A model generated the notes under the pieces. It was not told where the DNA came from. It did no database searches and was given only the letters and a program-made list of their open reading frames with translations. A stretch of 64,000 nucleotides of DNA from positions 1-64,000 of the forward strand of contig NZ_JAJFNK010000001.1 of the NCBI RefSeq assembly GCF_021739485.1. The letters run 5' to 3'. This document shows positions 26,030 through 33,255 of this stretch, piece by piece; within the stretch, counting starts at the first letter, position 1, and every line of letters starts with the position of its first letter. Made by a program: the position numbers and the translations under genes. The DNA is from Alicyclobacillus tolerans (GTDB taxonomy: Bacteria; Bacillota; Bacilli; Alicyclobacillales; Alicyclobacillaceae).

Positions 26030-26083
26030 GTGTTCCATAGACCGGAAAACGCACCCCTTCGCTGTTTGCACGCGACCTATAAT
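26030..26083 (+). promoter_or_regulatory. IclR-type operator and promoter (site B) of Rieske oxygenase operon
   Basis: TGTTCC (26031) - N7 - GGAAAA, then TATAAT at 26078, 47 bases from operator start. The ATG lies 49 bases beyond. Sequence after the -10 (TATAATGACTACGAC) resembles that at site A. There is no -35 match, as at site A. Confidence 0.7.
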
Positions 26084-26126
26084 GACTACGACGCAAGAAC
26101 TCTACCGTTGAAAGGGATGTCCGGAA

Positions 26127-27398
26127 ATGTTGAAAAAAGAGGATAACGAAACGATTACCCGGACAGGGCCGGGTACGCCAATGGGGGAAGTATTCCGAAG
26201 GTATTGGATACCTGCACTGCTATCGGAAGAATTGAACGCGCCCGATTGTCCACCGGTTCGCGTGCGGCTTTTAGGCGAAGACCTCGTCGCGTTTCGAGAC
26301 AGCGCTGGCAAGGCAGGTCTTTTGGACGCCTACTGTCCGCACAGAGGCGCTCATCTGTTTTGGGGCCGGAATGAAGAGTGTGGATTGCGTTGCGTCTACC
26401 ACGGCTGGAAGTTTGACGTGACGGGTCAATGCGTCGACATGCCCAATGAGCCACCAGAAAGTAACTTTAAACACAAGGTCAAAGCGACCGCCTATCCCTG
26501 TTGGGAAGGGGGAGGCGTCATTTGGACCTATATGGGACCGCCGGAACTCCAACCGCCTTATCCCGATTACGAGTGGGTGCGAGCGCCAGAGACTCACCGC
26601 TTTGTCAGCAAGACGTTGGAGGCTTGCAATTACCTTCAGGCCCTCGAAGGAGGTATCGATACATCGCATTCTTCGTTTGCGCACAATAACAATTTGCAGG
26701 ATAAAAAAGCCCTGCGTGCCCGTGCGACAGCTCCTAAGTTGGAAGTGTACAAACGGGACTACGGTTTCACCTATGTTGGCGTACGAGATTTGGGAGCAGA
26801 CGGTTCCTATGTGCGTGCCTATCAGTTTATCATGCCAGCACAGCAAATGCGGGGATACATGACAAACTGGAGTACTGGAGAACCCGAACTCTATCCCTCG
26901 GTCAATGGCCACATTTGGGTGCCTATCGACGATGAGAACTCCTGTGTGTACAACTGGTTCTACTCCGCGGACCCAAATCGCTCCTTGCCTCGCGACTACT
27001 GCATTGAGCATGAAACCTTATTTGGACGGGGCCCAGAGGACATGACAGCAGACTACCGTTTAAAGCGAAACAAGGACAACGATTACTTAATTGACCGCGA
27101 AGTACAGCGAACCAAGACTTTCACAGGCATTTCCGGAATCAATACCCAGGATTTCGCATTGCAGGAGACTATGCTGCCGATTGTCGACCGATCGAAGGAG
27201 CGTCTGGGTGCCGCTGACGCGGCTATCATCGTGGCGCGGCAATTGTTGCTCGAAGCGGCCCAAAAAGTTGCCGCCGGTGAACTGCCCCGCGGTGTCGACC
27301 CGGAGACGTATCGGGGAGTGCGTGGCTGCGACCGGATCTTGCCTCGGGGAGTGCCCTGGCAGGAAGGCCTGAAAGAGGACTTGGAGGCGCGCTTTTAG
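26127..27398 (+). CDS. Rieske non-haem iron ring-hydroxylating oxygenase, alpha subunit
   Basis: A 423-residue oxygenase of the phthalate 4,5-dioxygenase / LigX-like group. The Rieske [2Fe-2S] ligands are in CPHRGAHLFWG and CVYHGWKFD near residues 70-93. The mononuclear iron site is in GGIDTSHSSFAHN near residue 175-187 (Asp and two His). It would insert dioxygen or demethylate a carboxylated aromatic ring. GAAAGGGATGTCCGGAA precedes the ATG. It opens an operon with a bicupin, an EutA-like protein, a NiCoT permease and an ornithine-cyclodeaminase homologue. No reductase or dedicated ferredoxin is next to it. Confidence 0.92.
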   Translation: MLKKEDNETITRTGPGTPMGEVFRRYWIPALLSEELNAPDCPPVRVRLLGEDLVAFRDSAGKAGLLDAYCPHRGAHLFWGRNEECGLRCVYHGWKFDVTGQCVDMPNEPPESNFKHKVKATAYPCWEGGGVIWTYMGPPELQPPYPDYEWVRAPETHRFVSKTLEACNYLQALEGGIDTSHSSFAHNNNLQDKKALRARATAPKLEVYKRDYGFTYVGVRDLGADGSYVRAYQFIMPAQQMRGYMTNWSTGEPELYPSVNGHIWVPIDDENSCVYNWFYSADPNRSLPRDYCIEHETLFGRGPEDMTADYRLKRNKDNDYLIDREVQRTKTFTGISGINTQDFALQETMLPIVDRSKERLGAADAAIIVARQLLLEAAQKVAAGELPRGVDPETYRGVRGCDRILPRGVPWQEGLKEDLEARF

Positions 27399-27431
27399 GC
27401 GGGGAATCCAAATAAAGAGAGGTGCCGTGAG

Positions 27432-28547
27432 ATGGCAAAGGTATCCGATGAATTGGCAAAGCGGTTTGCAACCGAAAAGAACTCAAAGTATCAGGAATGG
27501 GTCCGCAATGAAGGTCTGGACATTATCGCCGCCCATTACGTTCCCGACTTGCATACGGTGGAACTAAAACCTTGGGCCCGGCGAGGCGGGGCTGGCGTAT
27601 ACATCAACCACGAGGCCTCGAGGACCTCGAACGATTGTTACGTGTGCGATATTCCAGCCGGAGGCAAACTGGCTCCCCAGCGCCAGCTTTACGAGGAAAT
27701 GGTCTATGTGCTCGATGGCAGGGGTTCGACGACGGTGTGGAATGACGCCGGTGCCAAAGTTACGTTTGAGTGGCAAGCAGGGTCCTTGTTCGCCATCCCT
27801 CTCAACTGCTGGCACCAGCACTTTAACGGATCGGGACTTGAAACCGCTCGCTATCTGGCCGTCACGAATGCGCCGATGGTAATCAATTTGTACGAAGAGA
27901 CAGAGTTTGTCTTTAATACGCCCTACGATTTCAAAAACCGTTTCCGGGGTGAGCCGGACTATTTCACAAACGAAGGAACACAAAAGGGGTTTCTTCTTGA
28001 GACCAACTTCGTAGCTAATACCCGGACGTTGCCGCTTATCAGCGCCAAGGAGCGAGGTGCTGGCGGCGGACATATCCGGTTTAACCTGGCAAAGGGCTCC
28101 ATGAACAGCCACATTTCGGAATTTCCAGTCGGTACGTATAAGAAGGCCCATCTACACGGCCCGGGTGCGCACGTGATTATCTTGAGCGGTGAAGGTTTCA
28201 GCTTCATGTGGCCTGAGAATTCGCCGCTCCAAAGGTACGATTGGAAGGAAGGCAGTATGATTGTTCCACCGGATCGTTGGTACCACCAGCACTTCAACAC
28301 GGGGTCCACACCTGCGCGTTACCTCGCGCTGAAATACGAAGGAACGGCAATTCGCAACGAACAAGGGGTGCCGAAGGCCTGGATCAGCAAGCGTCTAGGT
28401 GGTGACCAAATCGACTACGCCGATGAAGACGCACAGGTACGTCAGGTCTTTGAGAGTGAACTGGCAAAAAATAGTCTTCATTCCCGGATGGCGCCTGTTT
28501 ACGAATCCGAACTCCAAACACTCGAGGAGGCTCGCACCCAGGAATGA
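27432..28547 (+). CDS. Bicupin protein
   Basis: A 371-residue protein with two cupin domains. The first (residues about 75-145) has YEEMVYVLDGRG and IPLNCWHQHFN; the second (about 225-300) has KKAHLHGPGAHVIILSG and VPPDRWYHQHFN. The layout resembles gentisate-dioxygenase-like bicupins, but I cannot show ring-cleavage activity. The first domain lacks the HxH of motif 1 (it has AGGKLAPQRQLYEE), so only the second domain seems to hold a full metal site. The stop overlaps the ATG of the EutA-like gene (ATGA), indicating coupled expression. Confidence 0.85.
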   Translation: MAKVSDELAKRFATEKNSKYQEWVRNEGLDIIAAHYVPDLHTVELKPWARRGGAGVYINHEASRTSNDCYVCDIPAGGKLAPQRQLYEEMVYVLDGRGSTTVWNDAGAKVTFEWQAGSLFAIPLNCWHQHFNGSGLETARYLAVTNAPMVINLYEETEFVFNTPYDFKNRFRGEPDYFTNEGTQKGFLLETNFVANTRTLPLISAKERGAGGGHIRFNLAKGSMNSHISEFPVGTYKKAHLHGPGAHVIILSGEGFSFMWPENSPLQRYDWKEGSMIVPPDRWYHQHFNTGSTPARYLALKYEGTAIRNEQGVPKAWISKRLGGDQIDYADEDAQVRQVFESELAKNSLHSRMAPVYESELQTLEEARTQE

Positions 28548-30163
28548 ACCCAGGACAGCACTTTTGCGAAACTGAGGCTTTTGCCTTGGCGGAACTGCCG
28601 CCCGTGTTCTGGCTGCACGAGACTGGAGATGACCATTTTCACGAAGACGAGGACTGGTCGCCACAGACCGATGGGTTGTGGCTGTCGGATCACTTTGAAT
28701 TGACCAGCGTCGGCATCGACATCGGGTCTTCTACGACCCAGGTTGTGTTCTCCAAGTTGACTCTGCATCGGATGGGTACAGATTTGTCGAGTCGGTACAA
28801 TGTCGTCAAGCGCGAATCGATCTACCGCTCTTCTGTGAAATTGACCCCGTATTCTGGAACGCATCGAATTGACGAGGCGCGGCTTGGCACAATCATTGCC
28901 GCGGCCTATCAGGAAGCGGGGATTACGGCGTCGAGTGTGGATACGGGAGCTGTCATTCTTACCGGAGAGGCTATCCGGCGGGAGAACGCAGAGGCGATTG
29001 CGCACATGTTGTCACATCAAGGCGGGCGTTTTGTCTGCGCCCTTGCCGGACACAACTTAGAGGCACTGCTGGCTGCGTACGGTTCGGGAACGGTATATCT
29101 GTCGCACAAACAAGGGTCGCGGGTGTTGAATGTGGACATCGGGGGCGGTACAACCAAGCTCGCCGTCGTAGAAAGCGGGCGCGTGGTGGAGACGGCCGCG
29201 CTGCACATTGGGGGTCGACTCTTGGCGACTGACGAACGCGGCGTCATTACGCGGTTGGAACCTGCTGGACAGCGAATGGCACAAGCACTGCTCGGGGTCG
29301 ACTTACAACTGGGACAGACGGTGTCTGAGGCCGTCAAAGACAAACTTGCCGATTGGCTCGCTCACCAGTTGGCGTCTGCCCTCAAAACCGGCACATTGCC
29401 GGATGCCGTGAAACAACTGTACGTGACCCCTGTCCTGCAATGTCGAGGGCCCTTTGACGGAGTCGTTTTTTCCGGAGGGGTCGGGGAGTACGTATACAAT
29501 TTGACGGACCAGGACTTCGGCGATCTCGGCCGCTATCTGGGAGCGGCGGTTCAACGCGAATTCGCCTCCAATCAGTTTGGCCCTGTTCTTCACGTCGGTG
29601 AATGTCTGCGTGCCACGGTGGTGGGCGCCTCGGAGTATAGTGTCCAAGTGAGCGGAAATACCATTTATCTTTCGAGTCAAAATGTGCTTCCCGTACGCAA
29701 CATTCCCGTCTTGCATCCTCCTTGCAATTTGCACCACGACATTACGCCTGCAACGGTTGGAGAGCAAATTCGCCGTCATTTTGAACGGTTTGATATGCAG
29801 GAAGGGGCGGTGGACGTTGCGTTGTCCTTTCACTTTGACGGTCCGCCGGCATACGATCGGATCCGCGCCTTGTGCGAAGGAATCCGGTTTGGATTGCCCA
29901 ACTCCATCCAGGGCCGGAGGCAAGTCACCATTTTGTTTGACCGCGACATTGCGAAAACCGTAGGATACATCCTTCAGGAGGAACTGGCGGTTTCGTGCCC
30001 GCTGTTGATCTTAGACGGCATACACTTGCATGACTTCGACTACATCGACATCGGACGGCTCATTCAGCCTGCCGGAGTCGTGCCCGTAACGGTTAAATCC
30101 TTAGTATTCGAACTACAAGATGCCTGGGAGTCGGCTTCGGCCGCAAGGCATCATGCTCATTGA
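28544..30163 (+). CDS. EutA-like reactivating factor (ASKHA fold)
   Basis: A 539-residue homologue of EutA, the ATPase that reactivates adenosylcobalamin-dependent ethanolamine ammonia-lyase. The ASKHA phosphate loop is VGIDIGSSTTQVVFSKL near residue 56, followed by AVILTGEAIRRENAEAI, LNVDIGGGTTKLAVVE and VVFSGGVGEYVY, all as in EutA. An extra N-terminal stretch of about 55 residues is rich in His, Asp and Glu (HETGDDHFHEDEDW). Neither eutB nor eutC is in the window. Its start overlaps the bicupin stop, and a cobalt/nickel permease gene follows, so a role in servicing a B12-dependent or other metalloenzyme is possible. Confidence 0.85.
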   Translation: MNPGQHFCETEAFALAELPPVFWLHETGDDHFHEDEDWSPQTDGLWLSDHFELTSVGIDIGSSTTQVVFSKLTLHRMGTDLSSRYNVVKRESIYRSSVKLTPYSGTHRIDEARLGTIIAAAYQEAGITASSVDTGAVILTGEAIRRENAEAIAHMLSHQGGRFVCALAGHNLEALLAAYGSGTVYLSHKQGSRVLNVDIGGGTTKLAVVESGRVVETAALHIGGRLLATDERGVITRLEPAGQRMAQALLGVDLQLGQTVSEAVKDKLADWLAHQLASALKTGTLPDAVKQLYVTPVLQCRGPFDGVVFSGGVGEYVYNLTDQDFGDLGRYLGAAVQREFASNQFGPVLHVGECLRATVVGASEYSVQVSGNTIYLSSQNVLPVRNIPVLHPPCNLHHDITPATVGEQIRRHFERFDMQEGAVDVALSFHFDGPPAYDRIRALCEGIRFGLPNSIQGRRQVTILFDRDIAKTVGYILQEELAVSCPLLILDGIHLHDFDYIDIGRLIQPAGVVPVTVKSLVFELQDAWESASAARHHAH

Positions 30164-30199
30164 GTCTTTTCTAGATGGACTGAGGAGGAGTGCCAAGGC

Positions 30200-31222
30200 A
30201 TGAAGGACAACAGTTGGTGGAAGTACGCTTTGGGTGTGGTTTTGTTGCACGCTGCAGGAATTGTCTTATTAGGCCTGACCGCACCTCATCACCCTGTTGT
30301 CGTTGGGTTAGCGGTTTTGGCCTATGCATTTGGGTTAAGACATGCCTTTGACGTCGACCACATCGCTTTTATTGACAATACGGTTCGCAAGTTTCTCGAG
30401 CAGAGAAAAATCCCGACTGGTGTGGGATTTTTCTTTTCTTTGGGGCACTCGTCCGTGGTGGTTATCATGGTCATTGCCACGGTTTTGGCGATGCGGTTTA
30501 TGGAGCACCACCTGCTCAACTTTCAACATGTGGGCAGTATCTTAGGCACTCTCATTTCCGGAGTTGTCTTGATTTTGTTGGCGGCTGTAAATTTTGCAAT
30601 TTGGTTGAAGCTGTATCAGGCGTTGCTTCAAATGCGCAAACGCAAGGCAAATGTGGAAGGTATCGAACAATTACTGGCATCTCGCGGGTTCTTTGCCAGA
30701 CTGATTGGCCGGCTCATGAGGCTGATTACCAGCAGTTGGCACGCGTACCCGGTTGGGTTCTTGTTTGGGTTAGGTTTTGATACGGCGAGTGAAGTGGCGT
30801 TGCTTGCCGTGTCAGCTACTGCTGCGAAAAACGCACTTCCGTTGATGGGTGTCTTCTCCTTGCCGATTTGTTTTGCGGCCGGTATGAGTTTGATGGATAC
30901 AGCCGACGGGATATTTATGGCAAAAGCTTATTCGTGGGCTTTTTCCACCCCTTTACGCAAGATGTATTACAACCTCTCGGTGACTGGACTTGGAGTCGCA
31001 GCGGCTGGAGTGATTGGCGGAATTGAACTGATGCAGGTACTCACACAGGAGTCGGGACTGAGGTCGGGCTTTTTCCGATGGATTGAAGGGCTGAACTTTG
31101 GTGTCATGGGCGGCATTTTGGCCGCCATGTTTGTCGTCGTATGGGCGGCGTCATTTGGCTGGTGGAAAGTGGGCGTTCGACCTGCGGAAACGAGAGGTGA
31201 CGTTTATGCTGGTTCTGAATAA
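30200..31222 (+). CDS. NiCoT-family nickel/cobalt permease
   Basis: A 340-residue, about eight-helix permease. The NiCoT signature RHAFDVDHIAFIDN lies in the second hydrophobic region near residue 48-61, with the second motif FFSLGHSSVVV and FGLGFDTASEVALL further on. Members such as HoxN and NixA import Ni2+ or Co2+ with high affinity. GAGGAGG lies upstream of the ATG. It overlaps the next gene. Cobalt would serve a B12 enzyme linked to the EutA-like protein, while nickel could serve a cupin; the sequence does not settle this. Confidence 0.93.
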   Translation: MKDNSWWKYALGVVLLHAAGIVLLGLTAPHHPVVVGLAVLAYAFGLRHAFDVDHIAFIDNTVRKFLEQRKIPTGVGFFFSLGHSSVVVIMVIATVLAMRFMEHHLLNFQHVGSILGTLISGVVLILLAAVNFAIWLKLYQALLQMRKRKANVEGIEQLLASRGFFARLIGRLMRLITSSWHAYPVGFLFGLGFDTASEVALLAVSATAAKNALPLMGVFSLPICFAAGMSLMDTADGIFMAKAYSWAFSTPLRKMYYNLSVTGLGVAAAGVIGGIELMQVLTQESGLRSGFFRWIEGLNFGVMGGILAAMFVVVWAASFGWWKVGVRPAETRGDVYAGSE

Positions 31223-32261
31223 TGAAGAGATTGCGTCGATGATTTCCATGCAAGACTGCCTTCGCGTCTTAAAGGACGCGTATCAAGCACTGAGGGAAGA
31301 AACCGCCTTAAACACGCCAAGAGTGGACAGCATCATCAACCTGAACGAGCAAGAGGGAACGGTTTATTCCTTTAAAACCATGGGAGGAGTCATCCAACAA
31401 GGCGTCCAGGCGCTCAGAATCAATTCAGATGTGGTCCATTGGCCGGACGTCACGGGACAACGACGGAGAGTTAAAGTCCCCGCTGCAAACGGCAGATGGG
31501 TTGGGCTCGTCTATCTCTTTGATCCGTCCACGGGGATGCCTCTAGCCATCATGCCCGATGGTGTCATCCAGCACTATCGCGTTGGTGCTGCAAATGGTCT
31601 AGCCGCACAATACCTCGCGCCTGTGGGGGCGAAAACAGCCGCTTTATTAGGTTCAGGCTGGCAGGCACAGACCCAGCTGCTCGCTTTGGACGCCGTGCTA
31701 GGTCTCCAAGAGGTACGTGTTTTCAGTCCAAATCCCAACAATTGCGAGTTTTTTTGCCACATCATGCAGCAAAAAACCAAAGCCCGCCTCATTTCCGTGA
31801 GCTCCGCTTGGGATGCTGTGAAGGATGCGGAGGTGGTATGTTCGGCGACCAACTCGATGAGTCCTGTTCTTTTGCTGGAGTGGATTCGGCCCGGTGTGCA
31901 CTTCAGTACCATTAAGGCACAGGAAGTTGGCGCGGATTTCTTTCCGCTCGTCCATCCGTTTTTACACACGGTCCGCCAAGCGAAGGCAGAAGTCATTTCG
32001 GCGGGCGATGTTCCAAACTTTGAAAAAGAGCAAGGCTGGTGGCGCAGGCCTGAAGTTCGGTCGTATCCAGACCTGACCGACTTGATTTCTGGCAAAGTCG
32101 TTGGGAGACAAACGGCCAGTGAAACGACGCTGTTTGTCAACAATGTGGGGATGGGTCTTCAATTCGCCGCTGTGGGAGGGCTAATCTTGGAAAAGGCACG
32201 GGAGTTAAAACTGGGCCGCGAACTTCCAGATGACTGGTTCACCGAAAACGTTCATCCATAG
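31206..32261 (+). CDS. Ornithine cyclodeaminase/mu-crystallin-family protein
   Basis: A 351-residue NAD(P)-binding protein. The Rossmann motif is KTAALLGSGWQAQTQLLAL near residue 140, preceded by DGVIQHYRVGAANGLAAQYL, the family's substrate region. The ATG at 31206 follows GAGAGGTGA and overlaps the permease gene by 17 bases. The family includes ornithine cyclodeaminase, alanine dehydrogenase and imine/ketimine reductases, so an amino-acid or imine substrate is likely, but not fixed. It is the last gene of the oxygenase operon. Confidence 0.87.
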   Translation: MLVLNNEEIASMISMQDCLRVLKDAYQALREETALNTPRVDSIINLNEQEGTVYSFKTMGGVIQQGVQALRINSDVVHWPDVTGQRRRVKVPAANGRWVGLVYLFDPSTGMPLAIMPDGVIQHYRVGAANGLAAQYLAPVGAKTAALLGSGWQAQTQLLALDAVLGLQEVRVFSPNPNNCEFFCHIMQQKTKARLISVSSAWDAVKDAEVVCSATNSMSPVLLLEWIRPGVHFSTIKAQEVGADFFPLVHPFLHTVRQAKAEVISAGDVPNFEKEQGWWRRPEVRSYPDLTDLISGKVVGRQTASETTLFVNNVGMGLQFAAVGGLILEKARELKLGRELPDDWFTENVHP

Positions 32262-32321
32262 TGGTCTACAGCGAACCATAGCCTCAATCGTGATGCAAGA
32301 GTTTTAACCATGGAGTATTTC

Positions 32322-32351
32322 AACGATTTGACACTTTAACGATTTCACTTT
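32322..32351. repeat. Tandem direct repeat upstream of UMP-kinase paralogue
   Basis: AACGATTTGACACTTT is followed directly by AACGATTTCACTTT. The first copy contains TTGACA. The repeat ends about 14 bases before the gene start, so it may be promoter plus operator. Confidence 0.5.
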
Positions 32352-32365
32352 GCAGGGGGAAAGCC

Positions 32366-33112
32366 ATGATGCGCTACAAACGGGTACTCCTGAAACTAAG
32401 CGGAGGCGCTTTGGCTGGGGAATCCAATTTCGGATTTTCAACAGAGCGATTAGAACACATTTCGAGTGAGTTGCTTTCTCTAACGGAAATCGGGGTTCAA
32501 GTGTGTGTCGTGGTCGGGGGAGGAAATATTTTTCGCGGCAAGATGGCGGAATTGTGGGGTATTGAGCGTGCTGAAGCGGATAACATTGGAACCTTGGCAA
32601 CGGTCATTAACAGCCTGATGCTTCGCGGAGTCCTGACCTCAAAAACGGACCGGCAGGTTCGAGTGATGACCGCCGTACCCATCAATGCGGTGGCAGAACC
32701 GTACATTCGATTGCGAGCCATTCACCACTTGGAGAAGGGGTACATCGTGATTTTTGCTGGTGGCAATGGGCAGCCGTATGTTACAACGGACTATCCTTCG
32801 GTTCAACGAGCGATTGAGACGCGTTGTGACGCGATCTTAGTCGCGAAACACGGGATTGACGGCGTGTACGAATGCGACCCCCGAGAAAATCCCGATGCTC
32901 GACAGTACGGGACATTGAGCTATAAAGACGTCGTTGCCAAGGATATCGGTGTTATGGACCAGTCCGCCATCCTATTGGCAAGGGACCACAATCTCCCGGT
33001 ACATATTTTTAATTTTGAATCTAGAAACTCTATGCAAAGGATTTGTGAAGGTGAAGACCTGGGCACCCTGGTTTTCCACGGGGAGTCTATTTTTCAGGAA
33101 CCCTTTTCATGA
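32366..33112 (+). CDS. UMP kinase (PyrH)-like amino-acid-kinase-family protein
   Basis: A 248-residue protein closely following bacterial UMP kinase: KRVLLKLSGGALAGE at the N-terminus, VVVGGGNIFRG, ADNIGTLATVINSLML, AEPYIRLRAIHHLEKG, DGVYECDPRENPDARQY and VMDQSAILLARDHNLPV. UMP kinase makes UDP from UMP and ATP. The canonical loop AAGTGNPFFTTD is changed to AGGNGQPYVTTD and LSGEAL to LSGGAL. The usual pyrH sits with tsf and frr; here it lies alone between catabolic genes, so it is probably a second copy or a paralogue with another substrate. GGGGGAAAG precedes the ATG. Confidence 0.85.
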   Translation: MMRYKRVLLKLSGGALAGESNFGFSTERLEHISSELLSLTEIGVQVCVVVGGGNIFRGKMAELWGIERAEADNIGTLATVINSLMLRGVLTSKTDRQVRVMTAVPINAVAEPYIRLRAIHHLEKGYIVIFAGGNGQPYVTTDYPSVQRAIETRCDAILVAKHGIDGVYECDPRENPDARQYGTLSYKDVVAKDIGVMDQSAILLARDHNLPVHIFNFESRNSMQRICEGEDLGTLVFHGESIFQEPFS

Positions 33113-33191
33113 CGCTGCATGCTAAATTCCTTGTGGAAGCTTGTATTCATCTGTAAACTATTTGATAAGAAGATTGAGTGAGTTGTATTGG

Positions 33192-33219
33192 TTGTATTGC
33201 GGTTCGAGACGAGTACAAT
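33192..33219 (+). promoter_or_regulatory. Candidate promoter of GGDEF-EAL gene
   Basis: TTGTAT, a 16-base spacer and TACAAT, about 37 bases before the start codon. The -35 region consists of two copies of GTTGTATTG. Confidence 0.45.
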
Positions 33220-33255
33220 TGGAAGCGGTGACTTTTTCGTCGTGGGGGGTTCAAG

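Noticed and set aside
30164-30199. Cobalamin or nickel/cobalt riboswitch before the NiCoT gene
   Set aside because: Only 36 bases separate it from the EutA-like gene and they contain just the ribosome binding site.
33127-33138. TTCC-N4-GGAA palindrome as another copy of the IclR-type operator
   Set aside because: The spacing is four instead of seven bases and the outer bases do not match.
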